Shown here: positions 38,846-47,465 of the stretch, piece after piece | How the letters are laid out: each line of letters opens with the position of its first letter | Position numbering within the stretch: the first letter of the stretch is position 1 | Assembly (NCBI RefSeq): GCF_017912535.1 | Contig: NZ_JAERQK010000002.1 | Coordinates: forward strand, 186,001 to 250,000 | Direction of reading: 5' to 3' | DNA from: Motiliproteus sediminis | GTDB taxonomy: Bacteria; Pseudomonadota; Gammaproteobacteria; Pseudomonadales; Balneatricaceae | Length of the DNA stretch: 64,000 nt | Translations under genes and position numbers: made by a program | The notes under the pieces: model-generated | Told to the model about the DNA's origin: nothing | Seen by the model: the letters and a program-made list of their open reading frames with translations, nothing else | Database searches by the model: none

Positions 38846-39649
38846 TCACAACCGCTGTGCCGTGTCAGCGGCTGGTTGCTTTTCCTTCTCCATCAACCAG
38901 CGCATCAGCATATTGTATCCCCTCACACCGTGAGTACTGGGGTCCAGCGCGGTTGGCACTATCCCCTGGGTGCTGGCATTACGAAACTTGGTATCGACCG
39001 GTATCACGGCCTGCGCAACCTGCTCCGGGTAGGTCTGACGAATGACCCGTAAACTCTGGACCGACGCCTGAGTACGACGGTCAAAAAAGGTGGGCAGTAT
39101 ATAGTATTCCAACTTGTTCTTGCGCGCCCGATTGATCATGGTCAGGGTGCGAACCATACGCTCCAGCCCCTTGATCGCCAGAAACTCCGTCTGCACCGGT
39201 ACCAGCAATCGCTCGCAAGCAGCCAGCGCATTGACCATCAGCACCCCCAGCACCGGAGGGCTATCAATAATGACGTAATCAAACTGATCCCAGAGACAGG
39301 CCAGCGAGCGGGCGATCACCAGCCCCATACCATCACTCCCCACCGACTTGCGCTCCAGTGTGGCCATCGCCGTAGATGCGGGGATCAGGCTGATGCGGTC
39401 GTGACTGGTGCTGAGCAGCAACTGCCCCGGCAGCTCGGCATCAACCTTGCCATCATTCTGAAACAGGTCGTAGGCGCTATGTTGCAGGCTATCGGGATCG
39501 TAACGGAAGTAACTGGTCAGCGAACCGTGCGGATCCAGATCAAGCACCAGCACATCGAAGCCCTGATCCGCCAGCAGGCCCGCCAGGGTCACCACGGATG
39601 TGGTTTTGCCGACGCCACCTTTTTGATTCGCCACCGCCCAGATTCGCAC
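38846..39649 (-). CDS. parC: ParA/MinD-family ATPase in chemotaxis operon
   Basis: A 267-residue ParA-type ATPase. Deviant Walker A is QKGGVGKTTSV; the switch region DSPPVLGVL follows. GTG 39649 is the start. It is not next to parB or an origin; in Vibrio and pseudomonads the equivalent (ParC) positions chemotaxis arrays at the flagellated pole, partnered by ParP, and here the CheW-like protein downstream may play that part. I use the symbol by analogy; parA would be the generic name. Confidence 0.85.
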   Translation of the reverse strand: MRIWAVANQKGGVGKTTSVVTLAGLLADQGFDVLVLDLDPHGSLTSYFRYDPDSLQHSAYDLFQNDGKVDAELPGQLLLSTSHDRISLIPASTAMATLERKSVGSDGMGLVIARSLACLWDQFDYVIIDSPPVLGVLMVNALAACERLLVPVQTEFLAIKGLERMVRTLTMINRARKNKLEYYILPTFFDRRTQASVQSLRVIRQTYPEQVAQAVIPVDTKFRNASTQGIVPTALDPSTHGVRGYNMLMRWLMEKEKQPAADTAQRL

Positions 39650-39667
39650 TCTAGTTATCCTCTCCCA

Positions 39668-40573
39668 TCACTGCTCCGGCGCGCCACGGGTAAACAACAC
39701 CCCGCCCTCTTCAGTCTCGATCCGTTCCACCGGCGCCGCCTGCTCCGCTTCAACCTTTTCGCTGAGAATAGTTTGCACCGCATCTTCACTGATATAGCCG
39801 CTGCCATAGCTACTCAGTGCCCGCCGCACCCGCTCATCCCGGGATACAATAATCTTCACCCGACGATTAATCGAGCGGCCCCGCGCGGTGCGATTGCTGA
39901 CCTTGGGCTGATACTCTCCGTAGCCCACCGCTGCCAAACGTTCAGGGGCAACACCATAATGACTGAGCACCCTGACCACCGCTGCCGCGCGGGCCGCGGA
40001 TAGCTCCCAGTTAGTAGGGAAGGCACCGTTTTCAATCGGCCGGTTGTCAGTAAATCCCTCAACATGAACGGGATTATCGTACGGCGCGAGCAAGGTTGCC
40101 AGCGCTTCCAGGAGCGGATCCGCCGCTTGAACCGGCGTGGCGCTGCCACTGGGAAACAGCAGGTTTGAGCCGATCTCGATCTCCACCCACAATTTGTTGC
40201 TGCTGACCGTCAGCTTGCCGTCAGCGATCAGCTCCTGAAAGTGCTTCTTGGCATCGTCGCCGATCTGCTGAAGTTCGCGCCGCTCAGACTCCAGCCCACC
40301 CGGCGGCACCGAGGGGGTCTCGCCCAGCAAACCGATATCACGCTGATTAAAGGGTCGCGGGACATCGCCCACCTGAATCGGATCCATACTGAATTCAGCG
40401 CCGCGAAAAACGCCGGCAAGCGACTCCGACAATACCCGGTACTTGCCTTCATTAACCGAAGAGATGGAATACATGACCACAAAAAAGGCCAGCAACAGGG
40501 TGATGAAGTCGGCGTAGGATACTACCCAGCGCTCGTGGCTGACCTCATCCCGACTTCTACGCCGACGCGCCAT
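39668..40573 (-). CDS. motD: Flagellar motor protein MotD (OmpA-type stator)
   Basis: A 301-residue stator protein with one N-terminal helix (FITLLLAFFVVMYSISSV) preceded by the stator acidic residue region (SYADFITL: the aspartate at about residue 22 is the proton-binding site) and a C-terminal OmpA/MotB peptidoglycan domain (VHVEGFTDNRPI...LSAARAAAVVRVL). It anchors the stator to the wall. It forms a proton-driven stator pair with MotC, encoded upstream. Length is normal for MotD. Confidence 0.94.
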   Translation of the reverse strand: MARRRRSRDEVSHERWVVSYADFITLLLAFFVVMYSISSVNEGKYRVLSESLAGVFRGAEFSMDPIQVGDVPRPFNQRDIGLLGETPSVPPGGLESERRELQQIGDDAKKHFQELIADGKLTVSSNKLWVEIEIGSNLLFPSGSATPVQAADPLLEALATLLAPYDNPVHVEGFTDNRPIENGAFPTNWELSAARAAAVVRVLSHYGVAPERLAAVGYGEYQPKVSNRTARGRSINRRVKIIVSRDERVRRALSSYGSGYISEDAVQTILSEKVEAEQAAPVERIETEEGGVLFTRGAPEQ

Positions 40574-40585
40574 GGCTGCACCTAA

Positions 40586-41326
40586 TCACTTGAGATAACC
40601 CTCAAGCCGGCTGCGAATAGCCATCGGGTTCTGACCCTCTACGACTGCCAGCAAGCCTTCAAGCATCATCTCCCGATACTGGTACTGACGCAGCACCACA
40701 CCGCGCAACTTGCTGGAGATAGGAAGCAGAATAAGGTTGGCGAGGCCGACACCGTAAACGGTGGCTACGAAAGCAGTGGCGATACCGGCACCCAACGTCG
40801 ACGGATCCGCGAGATTGGTCATCACATGGATCAGCCCCAGCACCGCACCGATGATGCCGATGGTCGGCGCATAGCCTCCCATCGCCTCAAAGAAATGCGC
40901 TCCCTGCAGGTCACGCTGCTCACGTACGTTCATCTCAACCTCGAGAATATCACGCACCTGTTGCAGTTCAGCGCCGTCAGAAACCAGTTGCAACCCTTTG
41001 CGCAGATAATCGTCGTGCTCGGTTTCGGCCATCTTTTCAAGCCCCAACAGACCGAAGCGGCGCGAATGCGCACTCCATCCAACGACCTTATCGATCCCCT
41101 CGTAAAAATCGTCCCGGGGTGGCCAAACCACCCAGCGCAGGATTTCCAGGCCGCGCTGCACATCGACCAGAGAGGTTTGGAGCAGGCCAGCACCAAGGGT
41201 CCCACCAAATACGATGACCGCGGCAGCCCCGTTAAGCAGCGTATCGACATGGCCGCCTTCAAGCATGTTGCCGCCAAAAATGGCGGCCAGTCCGATAACA
41301 ATTCCGAGCAGGCTGAGGCGATCCAT
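40586..41326 (-). CDS. motC: Flagellar motor protein MotC
   Basis: A 246-residue MotA-family stator with four membrane helices (one N-terminal pair near residues 3-20 and 32-50, one pair near 150-200) and the cytoplasmic loop between. The sequence LGLIHVMTNLADPSTLGAGIATAFVATVYGVGLANLILLPI is typical. ATG overlaps the cheB stop by one base. Works with MotD to drive rotation. Confidence 0.95.
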   Translation of the reverse strand: MDRLSLLGIVIGLAAIFGGNMLEGGHVDTLLNGAAAVIVFGGTLGAGLLQTSLVDVQRGLEILRWVVWPPRDDFYEGIDKVVGWSAHSRRFGLLGLEKMAETEHDDYLRKGLQLVSDGAELQQVRDILEVEMNVREQRDLQGAHFFEAMGGYAPTIGIIGAVLGLIHVMTNLADPSTLGAGIATAFVATVYGVGLANLILLPISSKLRGVVLRQYQYREMMLEGLLAVVEGQNPMAIRSRLEGYLK

Positions 41327-42462
41327 CAGTTACCGGTCACCGCTTGCAACGTAGCACTGACGTCGTTGAGATCGAGGATGTAATCGGCCAGCTCAGCCTG
41401 AATAATGGCTTGCGGCATACCGAAAATAACGCAACTCTCTTCATTCTGCGCCCAGACCTGCGAACCGTTACGCTTGAGCATCCGCGCACCCTCGCGCCCA
41501 TCAGCCCCCATACCCGTGAGCACAATACCCAACACTTTAGCGCCCAACTCTCGGGCCGCCGACCCAAAGGTCACATCAACACTGGGTTTGTAGTTCAGCC
41601 GCTCGTCACCGTCGACGATACGGACACGCCCGCCCCCTCTCGCTTCCACCAGCATCTGCTGCCCGCCGGGAGCCAGCAGTGCCAGCCCTGGTCGCAGCAT
41701 GTCGCCATCTTGCGCTTCGCGCACACTGATCTGGCACTGTTGATTGAGGCGTTCGGCAAAGGCTCCGGTAAACGCTTTGGGCATGTGCTGAACGATCAGA
41801 ATGGGCTTGGGGAAAGAGGACGGCAACTGAGTCAGTATCTTCTGTACCGCCACCGGCCCTCCAGTGGAGGTACCGATAATTACCAGACCGCACTTACTCC
41901 CCGCCAACGAGCCCGCAGCCGGACCATCGCGACGCGGCGCACTGCGCGTCGGGCGTGAAGCAGCAGGAGCGGGCGCCGCCGCCGGCTGCCGCGATGACAA
42001 CGGTGCCACTGCCGGTTTTGCGGCACTGGGAGGCGGGGGCGCTGAACGGGCCAGACCACCCATTCGCGTGCGGGAGACGGCCAAAATCCGTTCAATCAGG
42101 ACCTGCTCCAGCTTGCCTTTGCCGGGCGCCATCTGCTCATAGCTCTTGGGCAGAAAGTCGACCGCTCCGGCATCGAGCGCCTCCAGGGTAATGCGGGCTC
42201 CCTCGTAAGTGAGCGAGGAGAACATCAGCACCGGCGTCGGTGTGGAGCGCATGATCTCGGCCAGCGCAGCAATCCCATTCATCACCGGCATTTCATAGTC
42301 CATGGTGATGACATCAGGCTTCAGTTCGCGGGTCTTGTCGATAGCCACGCGGCCATTTTCGGCGGTGCCCACCAGCTCAACACGGGGATCACTGTTCAGA
42401 ATCGCCGCGACCCGCTGACGGAAGAACGCCGAATCATCGACCACCAAAACCTTTACCGGCAT
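41326..42462 (-). CDS. cheB: Protein-glutamate methylesterase CheB
   Basis: A 378-residue two-domain protein: receiver (phosphorylated Asp55, VITMDYEMP) and C-terminal methylesterase (about residues 185-372) with catalytic Ser (IGTSTGGP), His (VQHMPKAF) and Asp (TGMGADGREG). It removes methyl groups from receptors to adapt. The linker is Ala/Pro/Arg-rich. No cheR lies beside it; pseudomonads keep cheR elsewhere, near flgM or cheV. Confidence 0.96.
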   Translation of the reverse strand: MPVKVLVVDDSAFFRQRVAAILNSDPRVELVGTAENGRVAIDKTRELKPDVITMDYEMPVMNGIAALAEIMRSTPTPVLMFSSLTYEGARITLEALDAGAVDFLPKSYEQMAPGKGKLEQVLIERILAVSRTRMGGLARSAPPPPSAAKPAVAPLSSRQPAAAPAPAASRPTRSAPRRDGPAAGSLAGSKCGLVIIGTSTGGPVAVQKILTQLPSSFPKPILIVQHMPKAFTGAFAERLNQQCQISVREAQDGDMLRPGLALLAPGGQQMLVEARGGGRVRIVDGDERLNYKPSVDVTFGSAARELGAKVLGIVLTGMGADGREGARMLKRNGSQVWAQNEESCVIFGMPQAIIQAELADYILDLNDVSATLQAVTGN

Positions 42463-42490
42463 GTCACACCTTGTCCCTTAACGCACCCCG

Positions 42491-44584
42491 TCAACGAGTC
42501 GCGTATTGCTTGAGCATACTGGGAATATCCAGAATAAGCGCGATCCGGCCATCACCGGTGATAGTGGCACCCGCCATACCAGGCGTGCCTTGCAGCATCT
42601 TACCCAAGGGTTTGATGACGACCTCTTCCTGGCCGACCAACTGATCCACGATAAAGCCTACCCGCTTGGTGCCCACCGTCACGATCACAACATGGCCGTT
42701 TTCCGGCAACGCTTCTCCGTAACACCCTTCAACCAGCCAGCGTTTAAGGTGGAACAGGGGCAGCGCTTTTTCCCGCACTACCACCACCTCCTGACCATCA
42801 ACCACGTTGGTCTGGGTCAGGTCGAGATGGAAAATCTCATTGACGTTCACCAGCGGCAGCGCGAAAGCCTGATCCGCCAGCATGACCATCAGGGTCGGCA
42901 TGATCGCCAGCGTCAGGGGTACTTTAATCTCGATACGAGAGCCCTGCCCGGGGACTGAGTCGATATTGAGGGTACCGTTGAGCTGGGTGATCTTGGTTTT
43001 CACCACATCCATGCCGACACCACGGCCGGAAACGTCAGAGATCTCTTTCTTGGTGGAAAAACCCGGCGCAAAGATCAAATTAAAGGCTTCGTGGTCGGAG
43101 AGTCGCTCGGCGCTGTCCTCATCCATCATCCCCTTGTCGACAGCCAACTGGCGCAGCTTGTTGGCGTCCATGCCGGCACCGTCATCTTGAATCGCCAGCA
43201 GAATATGATCGCCTTCCTGCTCGGCCGACAGCACCACATTGCCCATGCTGGGCTTACCGCTGCTCAGACGCACATCGGGCGCTTCCACGCCGTGGTCAAC
43301 CGCGTTGCGAACCAAGTGAACCAGCGGGTCGGCCAAGGCTTCGACCAGATTTTTGTCCAGATCGGTGTCTTCTCCGCGCAACTCCAGATTCACCTCTTTC
43401 TTCAAGGTTCTGGCCAGGTCACGCACCACCCGAGGAAAACGCCCAAACACCTTCTTGATCGGTTGCATGCGGGTTTTCATCACCGACATCTGCAGGTCGG
43501 CGGTCACCATATCGAGGCTGGAAACGGCCTTGCCGACCTCTTCATCAGCCACCTTGTTACCGAGCCGCACCAGTCGGTTACGCACCAGCACCAGCTCGCC
43601 GACCATATTCATGATCTCGTCCAGACGCTGAGTATCCACCCGCACCGTGGTTTCGGCAGCGGCGGGCTTGTCCGCTTTCTTCGCCGCCGCGCGCGGCGCA
43701 GCAGGTTTTGGCACGGCTGTCTCTGCGGCCGGCGCAGGCGCTACAGCAGCAGATTGGGGTTGCGGCGCAGGCGGAGGCGCTGCAGCTTCGGTTTCGGCGA
43801 CACTGCCGGCGTCTGCCGCAGCAAAGGCGCCTTTTCCCTGGGCCTGCAGTTCGTCCAGCAGCTTCTCGAATTCATCTTCGGAGATCAGCTCATCATCACC
43901 ACTCGCCGGGGGTGTCTCTGCACCAACAGCGGCGGGCGCCGGCTCCGATGCAGAAGACTCGACGACACCACCATGTTTGCCGGCACCATGAAGCTGGTCC
44001 AGCAGCGCTTCAAACTCATCATCCGTTATTTCATCGTCGCCACTCGCGGCAGGCACCTCCGCAGCGGCAGGCTCGACCGGCATTTCGGTTCCCAGAGCAC
44101 TGAGCATCTGATCAAACTCGGCATCGGCGTCACCGCCGGTGGCAGCCGCCGGTGGCTCGGCAGGCGGCTCCGGAGCCGCTGGCGCAGCCGGGGCTTCGCC
44201 TCGGGTCAACGCATCCAACGCCTGAATCAGTTCCGGTTCGGCGACCTCCGGATAATCTCCGGCGCGCACGCTATCAAACATCTCGTTAACGCTGTCCAAC
44301 GCGCGCAGAACGACATCCATCAGGTCGGTTGTGACCGGAATCTCGTGGTTACGCAGTTTATCGAACACGTTTTCGGCAGAGTGGCAACACTCGACCAAGG
44401 GGGTCAGCTGCAGGAAACCAGCACCGCCCTTGACGGTATGAAAGCCGCGAAAGATGGCATTGAGAAGATCGGAATCCTCAGGCCGGTGTTCCAGATCCAC
44501 CAGCTGTTCGGATAACTGCTCAAGGATTTCGCCGGCCTCGACCAGAAAGTCCTGCAGAATCTCTTCATCTACGTCCAGGGTCAT
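42491..44584 (-). CDS. cheA: Chemotaxis histidine kinase CheA (main flagellar system)
   Basis: A 697-residue CheA. Hpt domain with His49 (FHTVKGGAGFLQL). Residues about 135-315 form a long Ala/Pro/Asp/Glu-rich linker in place of a clear P2 domain, with two near-copies of DDEFEALLDQL (188-198) and EDEFEKLLDEL (236-246) plus a degenerate one (AEFDQML, 155-161). Dimerisation (from about 315), ATPase (HLVRNAVDHG, DDGAGMD, GRGVGMDV, GQGSRIEIKVPLT) and CheW-like domains follow. It phosphorylates CheY and CheB. It lies between cheZ and cheB in the main operon, 12 bases after the cheZ stop. Confidence 0.96.
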   Translation of the reverse strand: MTLDVDEEILQDFLVEAGEILEQLSEQLVDLEHRPEDSDLLNAIFRGFHTVKGGAGFLQLTPLVECCHSAENVFDKLRNHEIPVTTDLMDVVLRALDSVNEMFDSVRAGDYPEVAEPELIQALDALTRGEAPAAPAAPEPPAEPPAAATGGDADAEFDQMLSALGTEMPVEPAAAEVPAASGDDEITDDEFEALLDQLHGAGKHGGVVESSASEPAPAAVGAETPPASGDDELISEDEFEKLLDELQAQGKGAFAAADAGSVAETEAAAPPPAPQPQSAAVAPAPAAETAVPKPAAPRAAAKKADKPAAAETTVRVDTQRLDEIMNMVGELVLVRNRLVRLGNKVADEEVGKAVSSLDMVTADLQMSVMKTRMQPIKKVFGRFPRVVRDLARTLKKEVNLELRGEDTDLDKNLVEALADPLVHLVRNAVDHGVEAPDVRLSSGKPSMGNVVLSAEQEGDHILLAIQDDGAGMDANKLRQLAVDKGMMDEDSAERLSDHEAFNLIFAPGFSTKKEISDVSGRGVGMDVVKTKITQLNGTLNIDSVPGQGSRIEIKVPLTLAIMPTLMVMLADQAFALPLVNVNEIFHLDLTQTNVVDGQEVVVVREKALPLFHLKRWLVEGCYGEALPENGHVVIVTVGTKRVGFIVDQLVGQEEVVIKPLGKMLQGTPGMAGATITGDGRIALILDIPSMLKQYATR

Positions 44585-44596
44585 GCACTCTGCTCC

Positions 44597-45424
44597 TCAG
44601 AATCCAAGGCTCGAGAGCAGGTCATCCACCTCGTCCTGACCTGCTACGGCTCCTTCAGCTTCACTGGCCAGCACCTGGGGACCTACCCCCTGGGCATTGC
44701 TCTTGTCAGCCGATTGTTCTTTCTCTTTATTCTTCTCTGTCGCCGCTTCGTTCTTGAAACCCGAAATCCGATCGACCTTGCCCGCTACAACCACCAGATT
44801 CAGCAGGCTTGACTCCACATCATTGACCAGCCCGATAACCCGCTTGATCAGCTGTCCGGTAATATCCTGGAACCCTTGGGTCAGCAGGATTTCGGTAAAG
44901 TTTTTGTGCAGCATATCGGACCCACGTTCGATCTCCTGCAAGAAAGTCTCAGTGGTGCGCCCCAGGTCCTTGAGTTCACTCAAGCTGCTCTCTTTGTCGG
45001 CGAGCTGTTTCCAGTCCTGCCGCAGTAGCCGAGCCTGCTCTCCCAGCTCCTCGGCGATAGGCATGCTGGCATCGACCATATCCATGGTGGTATTGGCGGC
45101 GTTTTCGGTCAGAGTGAGCACATAATTAAGACGCTCGTTGGCGTCCGAGACTTCACTGTGGGGTTCGTCGTCCTCATGGGATGTCTGGTAGGCCGCGGTT
45201 GCCTCCACATCCATGTTGAACTGTTTGATCGCCTCATGCAGCCCTCGGGTCAGTCGCCCGACTTCGGTGTAAAGCATAGTGTTACGCGCGTCGCTTAACT
45301 GCGCGAGTATCTGCATGGCGCCGGCGAAATCGCCCTTATTTAGCAGCTGCACCAGTTCCTGCGCACGATCCTGAAGCATCTGCTCGAAGTTCTGCAGGTC
45401 GGCTGATTCGTCAAGCCCTGACAT
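44597..45424 (-). CDS. cheZ: CheY phosphatase CheZ
   Basis: A 275-residue helical protein that dephosphorylates CheY-P. The catalytic glutamine lies in QGFQDITGQLIKRVIGLV. The extreme C-terminus (DEVDDLLSSLGF) is the CheY-docking peptide known from E. coli CheZ. Longer than E. coli CheZ (214) owing to an extended helix and a low-complexity segment before the tail. ATG at 45424 sits 10 bases after the cheY stop. Confidence 0.95.
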   Translation of the reverse strand: MSGLDESADLQNFEQMLQDRAQELVQLLNKGDFAGAMQILAQLSDARNTMLYTEVGRLTRGLHEAIKQFNMDVEATAAYQTSHEDDEPHSEVSDANERLNYVLTLTENAANTTMDMVDASMPIAEELGEQARLLRQDWKQLADKESSLSELKDLGRTTETFLQEIERGSDMLHKNFTEILLTQGFQDITGQLIKRVIGLVNDVESSLLNLVVVAGKVDRISGFKNEAATEKNKEKEQSADKSNAQGVGPQVLASEAEGAVAGQDEVDDLLSSLGF

Positions 45425-45434
45425 ATAAGCCTCC

Positions 45435-45818
45435 TCAGCCGATGCGTTCGAATATCTTTTCGATCTTTTCTTTCAACACTGCCGCTGTAAATGGCTTGAC
45501 CACATACCCGTTAACCCCGGCCTGCGCGGCGCGGATAATCTGCTCACGCTTGGCTTCAGCCGTCACCATCAAGACCGGCAGTTTAGCCAGCCCCGGATCC
45601 GACCGAACCTGCTCCAGCAGCTCCAGACCCGACATGCCAGGCATGTTCCAGTCGGTCACCAGGAAATCGATCCCGCCATTTTTAAGCACAGGCAAAGCCG
45701 TGCTACCGTCATCCGCCTCTACGGTATTATTGAAGCCAAGGTCCCGAAGAAGATTCTTGATAATCCGTCTCATGGTCGAAAAATCGTCGACGATGAGGAT
45801 CTTCATGTTTTTGTCCAA
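45435..45818 (-). CDS. cheY: Chemotaxis response regulator CheY
   Basis: A single receiver domain of 127 residues: acidic pocket Asp11-Asp12 ([14 protein letters not shown]), phosphoacceptor Asp56 (LVTDWNMPG), switch Thr (VMVTAEAK) and Lys (YVVKPF). CheY-P binds FliM to change rotation. I choose TTG 45818 because GGAGG lies 5 bases upstream and homologues begin MDKNMKIL; an ATG at 45833 would add five residues and is the alternative. Upstream is a possible sigma-28 promoter. Confidence 0.96.
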   Translation of the reverse strand: MDKNMKILIVDDFSTMRRIIKNLLRDLGFNNTVEADDGSTALPVLKNGGIDFLVTDWNMPGMSGLELLEQVRSDPGLAKLPVLMVTAEAKREQIIRAAQAGVNGYVVKPFTAAVLKEKIEKIFERIG

Positions 45819-45847
45819 GGCGACCTCCGTCATGCCCAGCTATGCGA

Positions 45848-45874
45848 TTATCCCGCTCAGTATCAGAACCCTGA
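45848..45874 (-). promoter_or_regulatory. Possible sigma-28 (FliA) promoter before cheY
   Basis: On the minus strand TCAGGGTT, 11 bases, then CGGGATAA: 5 of 8 matches to each half of the consensus (TAAAGTTT/GCCGATAA). It lies 30 bases before the cheY start, in the gap after fliA. Weak match; function inferred. Confidence 0.3.
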
Positions 45875-45893
45875 CGAGAGCATTTCGTACATA

Positions 45894-46613
45894 TTAGATG
45901 GCGCTACTCCAACTTGCTAAGCGCCCACGCAGGCGCAGCGCCGCCTGACTGTGTATCTGACTGACCCGCGACTCGCTTACACCGAGCACCTGGCCAATCT
46001 CCTTTAAATTCAATTCTTCGTCGTAATAAAGCGCGAACACCAGGCGCTCGCGCTCCGGTAGCCGACTGATTGCATCAGCCAACGCCGTTTGAAACGCATC
46101 CTGCTGATGTTCCGCAAAGGGATCCGGAACATCACCCGCCAATTCATCAACCAGGGTACTGTCGCGCCCTTCACGCACCTCGTCGATGCTGAACAACCGG
46201 CTGCTGGCGCTATCGCGCAACAGGCTATGATATTCATCCAGGCTGACCCCCATCTCCCGGGCCACATCAGCATCCTGCGCGTCGCGTCCCGTACGCGCCT
46301 CAACAGCCTGAATACAATCGGAGATTCGGCGACCGTTGCGATGCACCGAACGGGGAGTCCAGTCGCCACGCCGTACTTCGTCGATAATGGCGCCACGAAT
46401 GCGAATGCCGGCATAGGTTTCAAAGCTGGCACCCTTGGAGGCATCATACTTACGCGCAGCTTCCAGCAGGCCGACCATCCCGGACTGAATCAGATCTTCG
46501 AGCACCACACTCGAGGGCAGCCGCGCAAGCAGGTGATGCGCAATCCGCTTTACCAGCGGCGCATAACGCTCAACGATATCTGCCTGCGAATCCGATTCTA
46601 ACTGGCTGTACAT
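45894..46613 (-). CDS. fliA: Flagellar sigma factor FliA (sigma-28)
   Basis: A 239-residue sigma factor for late flagellar and chemotaxis promoters. Region 2 (VVLEDLIQSGMVGLLEAARKYD), region 3, and a region 4 helix-turn-helix (NLKEIGQVLGVSESRVSQI) are visible. ATG 46613 has AAGGG 6 bases before it; a GTG two codons upstream is less likely. It would be held inactive by FlgM, encoded elsewhere. It ends the flhA-flhF-fleN-fliA unit. Confidence 0.97.
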   Translation of the reverse strand: MYSQLESDSQADIVERYAPLVKRIAHHLLARLPSSVVLEDLIQSGMVGLLEAARKYDASKGASFETYAGIRIRGAIIDEVRRGDWTPRSVHRNGRRISDCIQAVEARTGRDAQDADVAREMGVSLDEYHSLLRDSASSRLFSIDEVREGRDSTLVDELAGDVPDPFAEHQQDAFQTALADAISRLPERERLVFALYYDEELNLKEIGQVLGVSESRVSQIHSQAALRLRGRLASWSSAI

Positions 46614-46631
46614 GAACACCCTTAAACCGCG

Positions 46632-47456
46632 TCAGCGCTGGTTTGGCATTCGCACCAGCCGCTCTACAAAAAACTCCAGATGCCCTCGCGGAGCCGACAT
46701 AACCGGCCAACCGAGCACCTTCTGAGCAAGCTTACCAAACGCCTGGGCCGCCGCGCTGCGGGGAAACGCCTTGCAGACCGGCTGCTGCTGTTTTACCGCT
46801 TTCCTGACCGACTCATCATAAGGTATTGATCCTACATATTGAAGCGTAACATCGAGGAAGCGGTCTGTGACCGTGGTCAACTTTGCGTACATATTTCGGC
46901 CTTCCTGCTCGCTTCTGACCATATTAGCCAGAACCCGGAAGCGGTTCATGCCGCAATCGCGGTTGAGCAACTTGATCAGCGCATAGGCATCGGTAATCGA
47001 CGTTGGCTCGTCACACACCACCACCAACACCTCCTGCGCCGCACGAACGAAGCTCACCACCGACTCGGAGATACCCGCGGCGGTATCCACCACCAGCACA
47101 TCGATATCATCCTCGACCTCACTGAAAGCATGCACCAGCTCCGCGTGCTCATGCGCGCTCAGGCTAACCAGCGACTGGGTTCCGGACGACGCAGGAACGA
47201 TACGAATACCGCCCGGGGCATCGATCATGATATCGCTTAGACGACACTCGCCCGCCAACAGATGAGAAACGTTATAGACCGGACGCAACCCCAGCAGCAC
47301 ATCAACATTAGCCAACCCGAGATCAGCGTCCATCAACACCACCCGCCGGCCCGCCTGCGCCAGAGACACGCTGAGATTGACCGACACGTTGGTTTTGCCG
47401 ACCCCACCCTTGCCACCGGTGACGGCGATAACCTGAACAGGGTGCGGGATACTCAT
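46632..47456 (-). CDS. fleN: Flagellar number regulator FleN (FlhG), MinD-like ATPase
   Basis: A 274-residue MinD/ParA-type ATPase with deviant Walker A GGKGGVGKTN, DADLGLANVDVLLG, and a VVDTAAGISESV switch. FleN limits flagellar number by inhibiting FleQ. It is 10 bases after the flhF stop. FleQ is not in the window. Confidence 0.96.
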   Translation of the reverse strand: MSIPHPVQVIAVTGGKGGVGKTNVSVNLSVSLAQAGRRVVLMDADLGLANVDVLLGLRPVYNVSHLLAGECRLSDIMIDAPGGIRIVPASSGTQSLVSLSAHEHAELVHAFSEVEDDIDVLVVDTAAGISESVVSFVRAAQEVLVVVCDEPTSITDAYALIKLLNRDCGMNRFRVLANMVRSEQEGRNMYAKLTTVTDRFLDVTLQYVGSIPYDESVRKAVKQQQPVCKAFPRSAAAQAFGKLAQKVLGWPVMSAPRGHLEFFVERLVRMPNQR

Positions 47457-47465
47457 CAGCGCGCC

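Noticed and set aside
43091-44515. Plus-strand frame of 474 codons antisense to cheA
   Set aside because: Shadow of the main CheA; Arg/His-rich nonsense sequence.
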